From Apoderus coryli (taxonomy: Eukaryota; Arthropoda; Insecta; Coleoptera; Attelabidae): 64,000 nucleotides of DNA. The notes below the pieces were generated by a model, which worked only from the letters and a program-made list of their open reading frames with translations, was not told where the DNA came from and did not search any database. The position numbers were made by a program, and so were the translations under genes. Every line of letters starts with the position of its first letter. Position 1 is the stretch's first letter. The DNA lies in contig OU452200.1 in assembly GCA_911728435.2 (NCBI GenBank), positions 24,877,715 through 24,941,714 on the forward strand, read 5' to 3'. This document shows positions 54,046-64,000 of the stretch, in pieces.

Positions 54046-54894
54046 TGTTCGTCTAAGAAATTAATTGAAGAAGAAAATTTTCTTTATAGTCAAAATCGCA
54101 GCAATTATTTAAACACTCAGACTTCTTTTAAACCTGCATTCAGAATTACACCCGCACACAACAATACACCACAACCACGTCCACAAAATCCTTTTCAAAA
54201 TTTTGGTGAATCAAATTTCCCAAATCCAACATTCTCACCACCAACTCAAAATTTTGGTTTTCAAAATAATTTCCAAAGACCTTCTACATTTCCAAATAAT
54301 TTCCAACGACCTCCTATATTTCCAAATAATTTCCAAAGACCCCCCGTATTTCAAAATATCTTTCCACGTCCACCAACACAAAATAATTCGTCAATGAATT
54401 GGAGAGCAAATAATTTTCCAACACAAAGACCCCAATATTTCCTACAAAGACCCAGCCAAATACAGAAAAATCCTTACCTTATTCAGACAAGACCAAATCA
54501 GACACCAATAAAATACACTCCAGGACCCATGGACACTTCTTCTGGAAATACAATAATAAATAGAGCTCAACAACAAAAACAAAATCCAACTTTTACTGAA
54601 TTATTTCTACAAGACACATATAATCTAAATCAAACCCTGTATGACTATAATTATGAAAATATTGAATTTCAAAATTACAACCAAGGACAGTATTATGATA
54701 ACAATTGTACATATAGTAACAACTATCCAGAGAATTATTACTATCCACCACAAAATGCTGATTGTAATGAATATATTACTAATGAAAATGTGTATGACCC
54801 TGAACCTGTATTAGAGGAAAACGACCCACAAGCAGCTGATCTCTCTACTGAACAAAATTTTCAGAAAGCTCACGAACTAGACAACCCGACATAA
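54046..54894 (+). pseudogene. gag: Gypsy element 2 gag remnant (capsid deleted)
   Basis: An open frame starts inside gag at EEENFLYSQNRSNY, which corresponds to LEEENFLNYQR of element 1. About 190 residues of capsid are therefore missing, and the frame joins directly to leader sequence. A Pro/Asn/Gln-rich region with a tandem NNFQRPP-like repeat (about 54255-54345) follows, then a Tyr/Asn-rich acidic tail to the stop at 54894. Confidence 0.75.
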
Positions 54895-54899
54895 TAAAT

Positions 54900-55877
54900 T
54901 TGAATAATTTGAAATCTAACTTACTTTATATTTTTATACCACGTTTAAACGCTAGATTTTTAATAGATACCGGAAGCTCACGCAGTATGATTAATCCCCA
55001 ATTAGCATATACTTTTTACCGAAAATTTATTTTCAATGAAGATTTTAATGTACAAACCGCACATAATATCTCATACCATAATGAAGTTATTGAAATTCCA
55101 ATTTTTAATTCCAAAGAATGTCACAAATTTTATTTATTTAATTTTAGTGATAAATATGATGGATTAATAGGGATAGATTTATTAAAACAACTCAAAGCAA
55201 CTGTTGATATAAATTCTAAACTGTTAAGAACCCCTCATGCACAGATTCCTTTAATTTTTGACTCAAAAGAAAATCAAAATTCATCAACACCGGAAACAAC
55301 ACTAAAAGAAATATATACACTTAATATTCCAGCTAGAACTAAACAAATACCAATTAAAAGCTCTAATTTAAAAACAAATACAGATCAAATTGGATATCTC
55401 GAATATTGTAAATTTTTAGATAAAGTGGAAACCCCTAGAGCTCTTGTAAATATAAAAAATAATTTCGCTATAACAACCATTATTAATGCTAATGAACATG
55501 ATGTAGAATTAAATATTAAAGAACCATTAGATATAGAAATATTCAATATAGGTGACATAAATTTTATAGACAACATGGAAACTGATATAGACCTCGCCAC
55601 TAACATGGACAAAGCTCAAAAAGAAAACGTAAAAAAATTAAGACTAAGTCACTGCAACCCTGAAGAACGAGAAGCTATTCGTAAACTCTGTTTCGAATAT
55701 CGTGACATATTTTACTGTGACAAAATCCCTTTAACATTCACAAATCAAATACGACACAAAATAAATCTGACAGACGAAACACCAATTTTTACCAAAAGTT
55801 ATCGATACCCGGAAATCCATAAAACAGAAGTAAGACCACAAATTCAGAATATGTTAGACCAAGGCATTATAAGATAG
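54900..55877 (+). pseudogene. pol: Gypsy element 2 protease and RT start
   Basis: Frame -1 to gag. Contains ARFLIDTGSSRSMINPQ (protease DTGS) and YDGLIGIDLLKQLKATV, then reaches the RT entry and stops at a TAG at 55875-55877 caused by a one-base shift. Confidence 0.85.
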
Positions 55878-56976
55878 CATTTCACCTTATTCCAGTCCTA
55901 TTTGGATTGTACCGGAAAAACTAGACGCCTCCGGAAAACGTAAATGGATATTGGTAATTGACTACCGGAAACTTAATGAAAAAACGATTAATGACAAATA
56001 TCCTCTACCTAACATAAATGACATATTGGACAAACTCGGAAAAAGTATGTATTTCAGTACCCTTGGTCTTGCAAATGGATTCCACCAAATTGAAAAGGAA
56101 CCCCAAGACACACCCAAAACAGCATTCTCCACAGAAAACGGACACTATGAATTTAAAAGGATGCCTTTCGGTTTGAAGAACGCACCTAGTACCTTCCAGA
56201 GAGTAATGGATAATGTGCTTCGTGGCCTACAAAATGAAATTTGTGTAGTCTATTTAGACGATATCATCATATTCAGTACATCTTTACAAGAACATGTAGA
56301 AAGACTTAGAAACATATTCGACAGACTTCGGAAATCTAACCTTAAAGTACAACTTGACAAATCCGAATTTTTACATCATGAAGTCGCATATTTAGGACAC
56401 AAAATAACACGTGACGGAGTAAAACCTAACCCAGACAAAATTAACGTTATAAAACATTTTCCTTTACCAAAAACTCAGAAAGACATAAAAAGCTTCTTAG
56501 GGCTCATAGGATACTATCGGAAATTTATAAAAGATTTCGCTAACATAACAAAACCTCTTACACAATGCTTAAACAAAGATTCGAAAATCATTCATGATAA
56601 TAAATTTATTTCTGCATTTAACACTTGTAAAAATTTGTTAATAAATTCACCAATTTTACAATATCCCGACTTTACACAAAATTTTATACTTACCACTGAC
56701 GCTTCGAACGTTGCCCTTGGTGCCGTTTTATTTCAAGGAAAATTTGGATCTGACAAACCAGTAGCTTTCGCTTCTAGAACTTTAAATGAATCAGAAACTC
56801 GTTATAGTACCATAGAGAAAGAATTGCTAGCAATAGTTTGGGCTTGCAAGTATTTTAGACCATACTTATTTGGCAGAAAATTCACTATTTATCGACCCTT
56901 CATTTGGCTTTTTAAACTTAAAGAACCAAATTCTAAATTAATTAGATGGCGTTTGAAACTTGAGGAATTGCAAAGT
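55878..56976 (+). pseudogene. pol: Gypsy element 2 RT and RNase H, interrupted
   Basis: [39 protein letters not shown] and VYLDDIIIF are clear. Motif A reads [11 protein letters not shown] where element 1 has TTLDLASGFHQ, so the first catalytic aspartate is replaced by glycine. RNase H has [15 protein letters not shown] and [18 protein letters not shown] but lacks the TDHR block (reads [11 protein letters not shown]). The frame runs into a foreign insertion after RWRLKLEE at about 56976. Confidence 0.88.
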
Positions 56977-57690
56977 CAACAAAGTAAAGTTATAAATATT
57001 GTTGTAACAGGAAGTTACAGGGGATTTTGATTTCCACTTCGGTGTAGTAAAGATTGAAGAGAGTGGTTGGAGACTTGGCGTCTCGGACCATGAAGTCTCC
57101 CCGCGTTGGAGCATATATGTGTCCGAATGCTCCGCCAGGTTCTCTAACCACAAAACTCTCTTTTTTGGGGTTCTTGGGTAGTGTAATTTAAGTTTTACGG
57201 TTTATCAACGCGAAGTTATAATTTAATATTAATATTAATAATTCTGAACGTTTCTTTTTAAACTAAAAAAAAGATCAGCTGTGTCGAGGATGATGTTTGA
57301 AATGTAAGTACCAATTTTTATATATTGTAATTGCTGAATTTATTTGTTCTTTTTCCATTGAATTGATTTTCTTATATTTTAAATAGTTGATTTAATAAAT
57401 AATAGTAAAATATATTTGACTTTCCTTTTTATTTTAATATAGTTTTCTATATCAAATTAAGTAACTATTAACTGAAAGACGCCGCTCTAATACAGACCGT
57501 CACTCGTTTACGAGGGAGAATCAATAAGATCCTCTTTCGTGAGCGTGATGTAAGTGGGCGATTCCCGAGTAGCTAAACATGCCAAGCGAGTTAATTTTTA
57601 ATTATTATAATTATTAATAGTTTTTAATACTTATTCTTTTTCCATTAAATTGATTTTTTTTTATTCTTAAAAGTTTTTTATTTTTGTGTG
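56977..57690 (+). mobile_element. Insertion related to the BEL/Pao copy 2 LTR/leader
   Basis: From GCAAAGTCAACAAAG to about 57690 the sequence matches, with strong divergence, 47505-48067. It includes GATCAGCTGTGTCG, the GTAAGTACC donor (57304), the ATATAG acceptor (57442) and the 130-bp conserved block (57461-57590). After the block, intron-like sequence appears again (57591-57680). The Gypsy frame resumes near 57690. No pol is present. It could be a solo LTR or a rearranged fragment. About 90 residues of the RNase H-integrase linker are missing around it. Confidence 0.6.
57304..57442 (+). other. Putative leader intron, second copy
   Basis: Donor GTAAGTACC and acceptor TTTTAATATAG as at 47775-47918, 139 bp, with dissimilar interior sequence. 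Confidence 0.4.
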
Positions 57691-58080
57691 ACAATATTAT
57701 CGGACATACAAATACGACCACCTACAAATTCTATCTCGACAACTCAGCACAGTACATTTAATGAAACCACAAACCAAGGAATCCCAATTTATGATGATAT
57801 AATTAACAAGAAAGCTGCAACCTTTTTCAGAAAAGTGCTCTAAATATACTTTGGTAAAATTTTTATATAGTTGATTTCTTTAAAAAATTTTAAAATAAGG
57901 TTCTCATTTTTATGAGTAGGAATTTTGACAGTGATAATTTTATTGTTTTCGTAATTTGAATGCTTTATGTCAAGTTTGTAGTGAGTGTTTGGATATACAA
58001 TTATTTGACTTAGGTCCTTACCTAAACTAATTAGATGCTTAAAACAAGTACATACTGTAATTGAAAAAGAAGAACAACTT

Positions 58081-59130
58081 ATGTTGGTAAATGTTCACCA
58101 TACATCTAAGACAAACCATCGAGGAATAAATGAAACCTTAGAACGAATTAAAACAAACTATTATTGGAGAAATATGAAAAACGACGTCTCAAATTACATT
58201 AATGCATGCGAAATATGTCAACGCGCAAAATACGGTAGAAAACCACACCATACACCACTTGTTCTAACAGAAACGCCTAGTAAACCTTTTGAAATTGTAC
58301 ATATCGATCTATTTTTCTATGATAAAAGAACATATTTAACACTTCTAGACTCTTTTACAAAATTCGGACAAGCAATTTTAGTTGACGGAAAAACTGCAAT
58401 ACCAGCGAAGCTCTAATAAAATATTTTACACATTTCGGAATACTCCAAAAAATAATCGTAGATAACGGAACAGAATTCGATAATTTTACTGCCAAAGAAA
58501 TCCAAAAGCTACATAAAATAAACGTATATTTCACAACACCACGAATCAAACGGAGCAATCGAAAGATTCCATTCGACATTAATCGAGCATCTCCGACTGC
58601 TAAAAGAAACTTTTCCCAATGAAAACCAAAACCTCATGGACGACGCTTTAATTGCATACAATAATTCTATACACAGCTCCACAAAATATACACCGTTTGA
58701 ACTTACATTCGGACACACAAATTCTAGAAACCCTGATGAAATATTTATCCCAGAAAAATTTTATGCAGACTACGCTGAAAATCATAAATAAAAATTAGAC
58801 CACATTTATCGAAATGTCTCAGACAGTCAAAAAGCAATCAAAGAAAAAATTATCTCTAAACACAATACATTTGGAAACGAGAATACACAATAATTTAAAA
58901 TAGGTCAAAGAGTATTTAAACAAAACCCAATATCAATCCGCGGTAAAAAACACAATAAGTTTTTAGGTCCATATACAATCACTAGAATTGTCAAAAGAAA
59001 TCGTGTCGAAATAACAAACAAAAATAAATCCGAAATAATACATATAAAAGAATTAAAACGTCCTCCTAATATTGTTACAGGTTCCTCATCGGAACACACG
59101 GAGCAGAACTCCCCAAATACTACTCAATGA
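58081..59130 (+). pseudogene. pol: Gypsy element 2 integrase, frameshifted
   Basis: The first piece (58081-58416) has the zinc module (VHHTSKTNHRG, CEICQ) and the first catalytic Asp (IVHIDLFFYD). Later frames hold IIVDNGTEFDNF with the second Asp, a damaged E region (the stretch around 58540-58600 is out of frame), AYNNSIHSSTKYTPFELTFG and FKIGQRVFKQNP. At least two frameshifts and two stops. Confidence 0.85.
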
Positions 59131-60787
59131 ATGATAATCCCGGATTACTTCCCCTAAAGTTAGGAAACGCTCAAAATAAAATAGATCATCGGTCATTTAT
59201 TCAAATATTCGACTTATGAACTATTATTAATGAATATTCGTTACTTTGCAATCAATTCAAGACGATTAAAGACACACTAGAATCAAACGATTCTATTACT
59301 AGTAAGTATCAAAAGGAGTTTCACAATTCTTACAACATTTTCAATAGGTTAGAACAACAGATATATTTACAAATAAAACAACTACTACCCACACATTATA
59401 AAATACACAAACGAGGACTCATTGATAGCATCGGCACAGTTATTAAATCTTTAACAGGAAACCTAGACCAAGAAGACGGCGAAAGATATGACAAAGCTAT
59501 ATCTCAATTAGAAGATAATCAAAAGAAAATAAAAACTATAGTAAGCGATCAAATCACATTATTACAAAAATCTATTGATACCTTTCAACAAAATATTCAA
59601 AACCAACACATAATCAGTTTTACCTAACACTAAGAATCAAACAAATCGAAAAAGTCATAAAGAAAATTGAAATCGCTGAAATAGAGACTCACAATTATTT
59701 TCTAATTCATATGGTTTTGACGCAAATAACCACTCAATTCCAAATAATTTGTAATCTATTAGAAAAAATAGAAAGTGCCGTAACATTTTCAAAATTAAAT
59801 ATTTTTCACAATTCTATAATAGACCCACGTGAACTCTTATATGAAATCTACTTAATCAATAAACGTCTAGACCAGAACAAACTACCTTTTGAACCAACTA
59901 TGGACAATCTCTTATTTTTCGAAAAAATAATTGACGTCAAATGCTATAATAAAAATAACAAAATTGTATTCATATTACAAATTTCAATAGGAGAAAACGA
60001 AAACTATAACTACTTTCATTTGCACGCCCTTCCTGTTCCACATAACAACCCCACATATAAAACTATATTCCCAAAAACCAAGTACCTTATCCTCAATGAA
60101 CACTCGTACGCCTTATTTGACATAAAATGCCAAGAAATCACACCAGAAGAACATCTCTGCGAAGAAATCAACACAGTGAAAATCGTTAATGAAGATAATC
60201 CTTGTGAAATTCAAATGCTAAGATACGTAAAAAGACTAACAAACTGTCAACAAACCCTTGTGTCAATAAATAATCTAAAAATTCAGAAACTAGAAAAAAA
60301 CAAATGGATAATTGTTACGCCACTAAATACCATAGCCATTCAAAAATGTAGTAATAGTAAAGACAATATTCCACTTAACGGCTCTTATGTGTTAGAATTA
60401 AATAAAGAATGTGAAATAACAATAAATAATATAAAACTAAAAAACTACGAAAACATGAAAAACGACTTTAAATTGATTGAACTCCCAAAACTAATAATTA
60501 ATAATATAACAATGTCCGATACTAATATTAACTTTAAACCTAGCAAATTAGAAAGTGTTAATCTCGATGACGTAAAAAATATTCAGAGAGCTTTAGAAAT
60601 TCAACAAAACAAAATTAAGTCAATTAATAACCCGATAGTTCACTTCCAAACAAAGTTTTTGGACGATCATCATTTACATAATGATTGCAATATTATTAAT
60701 ATGGGCAATGCATTACTTTTACAAGAACAAATGGCACTCCAAAAGTCGTCCCAAGAATACAACTTCAACGGGAACTCCGGACATTGA
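59131..60787 (+). pseudogene. env: Env-like fusion protein remnant, Gypsy element 2
   Basis: The N-terminal part (about 59131-59625) contains a basic cleavage-like site followed by a Gly/Ile-rich segment near 59405-59460, as in errantivirus Env proteins. It has one in-frame stop near 59218. A frameshift near 59625 leads into a 358-codon frame (59711-60787) that includes ESAVTFSKLNIFHNSIID and many cysteines. The membrane-spanning helix and basic tail are found only in the +1 frame from about 60655 to 60820, because of a base insertion. It is therefore not able to make an anchored envelope protein. Confidence 0.75.
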
Positions 60788-60819
60788 GTTAACAAACCCT
60801 AACCCTAGGATTTGTATTT

Positions 60820-60830
60820 AAGGATGGAGG
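60820..60830 (+). promoter_or_regulatory. Gypsy element 2 polypurine tract
   Basis: AAGGATGGAGG directly before the 3' LTR, close to the AAGGAGGGAGG of element 1. Confidence 0.8.
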
Positions 60831-61091
60831 AGTTATATGTGTAAACCTAAGAAGTGACGCCCTGTATCAGCACTTTCCCACGAGTTATCGTGTGAACCTA
60901 ACAAGTAGTGACGTCCTGTGTCAGCACATTCAAAAATGTTATAAATATATGTAATTTTATCTGTTAGACTCACTTACTCATTTACTCTATAATAAGAACC
61001 ATATATATTGTATTTAATAAAGTCAATTTAATTTCCAAAAATTGTAAAGTTGTTTTTTAAAAATCCTTTTGGCGAAAAAGAACACCAAACT
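60831..61091 (+). repeat. Gypsy element 2 3' LTR
   Basis: Begins AGTTATATGTG and ends ACACCAAACT, followed by AGCA at 61092-61095. Confidence 0.93.
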
Positions 61092-64000
61092 AGCACTTCT
61101 TCTTTCGGTCTTTTATCAGTTAAGACCACTTTTAAAATCTTGCTTATGCTCCGAATTTGTCTTTCCCAGACCCCTCCCATATGTGGAGCAGCTGCTGGTG
61201 CATTAAAATGCCAATTTATTCTCTTTCGTAACATTACATTCGCTATCTAATCTGGATTTAAATTCTTTATTTCTCCAAAAAGTTCTTTATTTGCACCATG
61301 AAAATTTGTACCATTATCTGCAAATATTTCTTCAACATCTCCTCTTCTTGCTAAAAATTTGCCCAATATCATAATGAACGAATCGTTTGTTAAAGATCCA
61401 GCTACTTCAAGGTGCGTGTTGTCATACGTGTAAATATAACGCCATATCTTTTTTCATGCATTCGGCCAATAATTACGTTAACGGTGCCAAAATAATCTAG
61501 TCCAGTTTTTGTAAATGGTGTCTTGAATACAGCTAGTCGAGCTTCTGGTAACATTCCCATTCAGGAGTCACGGGTTTTGATCTGATATTTTTACAAATTT
61601 GACAATTAATCCATATTTTCTTCACAGCGTTTCTTAAAGCTTGAATCCAAAACTTCTGTCGAACTTCATTAATAACCTATTCATAACCATGATAACAAGC
61701 TTTAATGTGATAATTACCGATAAGTAAGTTAGTCAATCTATGCTTAGAGTCTAATATAATGGGATTTTTACTATCAAAATATTTTTCTTCCCCCGGTGGA
61801 ATTCTTCCTTTTAGACGTATTATTTTTTGGCAATCCATATATGGTGATAATTATAAATTTTACTTGATTTGTGTGGTAATTTTTAATTTTTCAAAGCCAC
61901 AACTTCTTGGTATAACAATCTTGCTGAACTTTCTAAAACCACATAATTTCAGTGTTTTCAATTTCTTCTACTGACAACAAATCTTTATTTTTTTCCTTCA
62001 ATAAACAATTTTTTGCAAATTGCAATATCCATGCTGTTGATTGAATTAATTTTTCATACTTCGAAAATCTCCCAATATCGGGTAAAAACTCTTCATATTT
62101 GTTCATATTATTGCTATTGATCGTTAATATATTTTCTTTAATTTCCAATTCTTCATATTTTGTGTCGAAATTTAAGTTAGATTTTCTACTTTCGTTTACA
62201 AACATATCTAAATTTTCTTTTAAAAATTTTGGACCTTTGAACCATCATTCTAGAGAATCGGGAGCTTTGCAGATTCGTGTACCTTGGTCAGCAAGATTTT
62301 CCTTTGTAGGCAACCAGTACTATTCATCTATCACTGTCAGTTCTAAAATTTCTTCTACACGATGTGCTATAAATATTTTAAAAGTCATATTTTCACATTT
62401 AATCCAATGAAAAACTGTTTTAGAGTCTGTCCAATAAAATTTTTTCGAAATGTGTAAATCTATTTCTGAAGACACGGTTTTCATTAATCGACTAAGAAGT
62501 ACCGCAGCTTGTAATTCAAGTCTAGGAATAGTCATTGTCCGTAGTGGACTTACCCGAGTTTTCGCCATTAGCAAAGATGTTTCGACGTTCGATAAAGTTT
62601 TAAAGCTTAGGTAAACTACTGCTGCAAACGCTTTTTCACTGGAATCGCAGAAACCATGCAACTGAATAACTTTTGATTGTCCTAATTCATACCTGTAACA
62701 TCGACTTATTTCAACATTTTATCCAAAAAATCTATTTTTCATATAAATTTGTAGGTATTTCATCATCCCATCCAATCTCAGAGCGCCAAATTTCTTGTAA
62801 TATTATTTTCCCTGTTATTAAAATGTTACACAAAAAACCAAGTGGGTCGTAAATTGACATTACTACTACTACTCTTAAAACTTCTCTTCTCGTAGGAATC
62901 TTGTTTTCATTTATTATTTTCGGGTTAATTATGTTCAATTTGATGGGAAATATAAATTTATCTATTTTGGGAAGCCACTGTATTCCAGGCACTCTTTCAA
63001 CGGGTATATTTGTATGTTCTTCAAGATTTTTAACTTTTGAGGATCGAATATTTTCTGGAATTTCCCTTAATACATTTTCTGAATTACAAACAAAATTACA
63101 AATTTGAAATCCACCCTTCTTATGTACTGAAATAACATCAGTCGGTTATCAACATAATGTTTTCTCGTTATTGCTTCAAAAGCCTCAGGATACTCATTTT
63201 TACACTTTTTAGCATTTTTATTCTTTACGAATTGAGCCAATGAAGGCGAACACGTTGCTCCGAAAATCATAGCACTCATTTCATAAATATGGGGCTCCTC
63301 ATTTCTTCTTAAACCTATAAATCTAAATCTCTGTGCTGGTCTATCGTTTTCTCTAATAAGTACCTGGTGAAACATTTCTCCAATGAAGGCTATCTTCGGA
63401 ACTTTAAAATGACGCTAACGAGGGGTGTTAGTAGGTCAGGACCTTGAAGTAAGTCACTATTTAAACTTTTTCCGTTACTTTTAGCAGCAGCGTCGAAAAC
63501 TAATCTCAGTTTATCAGGCTTATTTGGGTTTATCACTACAAAATGTGGTAAATACCAAATTCTTTTATTTTCAGCTACTGTTTCTTCTTTAATCAATTTT
63601 CGTGCATAACCTTTTCTTAAATAATCTTCAATTTTCTCGCAATATTTTGCGCCAAAATTTGTGTCGCTATCTATTTTTCTCTCCATACAGTATAATCGAC
63701 TGAGAGCACTTTTTTTGCTTTCAGGAAACTGTACATTATCATTCTTTCACAATAAACCAATTTCAAATCTCTTCTAATAGTTTCTGTCATGATTTTTTCA
63801 CTTCTCAATATGTCTTTAGTTTTGTTACATTTGTCTGTTGTTTTCACACCAAAGGATTCAATACTAAAATATTTTTTGACTGATTCATGTAACTGTTGAT
63901 CTGACACAGAGTCATGAATATCTCAAATATGATACAAAAATTGAGTATTCGTTTCAGATATTATCTTTAATTTTCCATGTATTACCCATCCTAACGAGGT
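61092..64000 (-). pseudogene. BEL/Pao copy 3 pol (RT, RNase H, integrase), decayed
   Basis: Reading leftwards: MSDQQLHESVKKYFSIESFG (63907), YCEKIEDYLRKGYARKLI and KLRLVFDAAAKSNGKSLN (63686-63390). Next comes an RT palm with MIFGATCSPSLAQFVKN, in which the catalytic YVDD reads HYVDNRLM (63375-63067). Then come IPTRREVLRVVVVMSIYDPL (62992-62732), RNase H HGFCDSSEKAFAAVVYLSF (62661-62320), an integrase zinc region and core, and NWHFNAPAAAPHMGGVWERQ (61234) with the catalytic Glu. Multiple frameshifts and stops. The element continues past 64000, and its integrase is completed at 53556-53104. Confidence 0.88.

Larger units (their letters stand above)
53557..61091 (+). mobile_element. Errantivirus-like Gypsy element 2, defective, nested in BEL/Pao copy 3
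   Basis: LTRs 53557-53817 and 60831-61091 are both 261 bp with several substitutions and small indels (a few percent). Internal order: tRNA-Ser primer site, gag remnant, protease, RT, RNase H, a 0.7-kb foreign insertion, integrase, env, purine tract. It is in the same family as Gypsy element 1 by protein motifs and primer site. Many frameshifts, stops and deletions make it inactive. Confidence 0.93.

Noticed and set aside
57304..57690. Part of the Gypsy RNase H-integrase linker
   Set aside because: The sequence matches the BEL/Pao copy 2 leader instead, and the Gypsy sense resumes only near 57690.

Overview
The window reads as nuclear DNA from an AT-rich, transposon-dense arthropod, most likely an insect. 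It has GT-AG introns and LINEs with TATT/ATT-rich tails. It also carries BEL/Pao and Gypsy (errantivirus-like) LTR elements, hAT and Tc1/mariner-type DNA transposons, and one insect-type carboxylesterase gene. I cannot fix the species. No operons, CRISPR arrays, rRNA or tRNA genes were seen.

Layout. 28-4960: the 3' end of a Gypsy-type polyprotein gene, cut twice by LINEs on the opposite strand. Its polypurine tract and the start of its LTR follow. 5226-5296: a THAP-domain first exon whose intron holds a 1.08-kb TIR element flanked by CAG. 7341-11435: an unclassified 4.1-kb element with perfect 25-bp terminal inverted repeats and a 7-bp target duplication. Inside it are a foldback element and a degenerate tandem array. 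12359-18599: a full BEL/Pao retrotransposon with identical 281-bp LTRs, a 5-bp duplication and one uninterrupted 1697-codon gag-pol frame. It sits in the 3' end of an old LINE. 18909-25977 (minus): an errantivirus-like Gypsy element with gag, pol and env, damaged by frameshifts.

28053-52115 (minus) is the main host gene. Ten exons, none obvious as a long ORF, splice in phase with GT-AG junctions into a 571-residue secreted carboxyl/cholinesterase with a complete Ser-acid-His triad. Its introns hold most of the transposons in that half of the window: a minisatellite cut by a LINE (intron 9), a hAT element with an 8-bp duplication (intron 7), and a MITE cluster plus a mariner-type remnant (intron 6). 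Intron 5 holds a LINE. Intron 4 holds a 2.1-kb foldback with arms near 750 bp, a LINE and a truncated BEL/Pao copy.

52700-64000: a decayed BEL/Pao element on the minus strand, split at its integrase by a second errantivirus-like Gypsy element (53557-61091, plus strand, AGCA duplication). That Gypsy copy is itself broken by a 0.7-kb insertion related to the LTR/leader of the BEL/Pao copy at 47392. The order of insertion can be read directly from the nesting.
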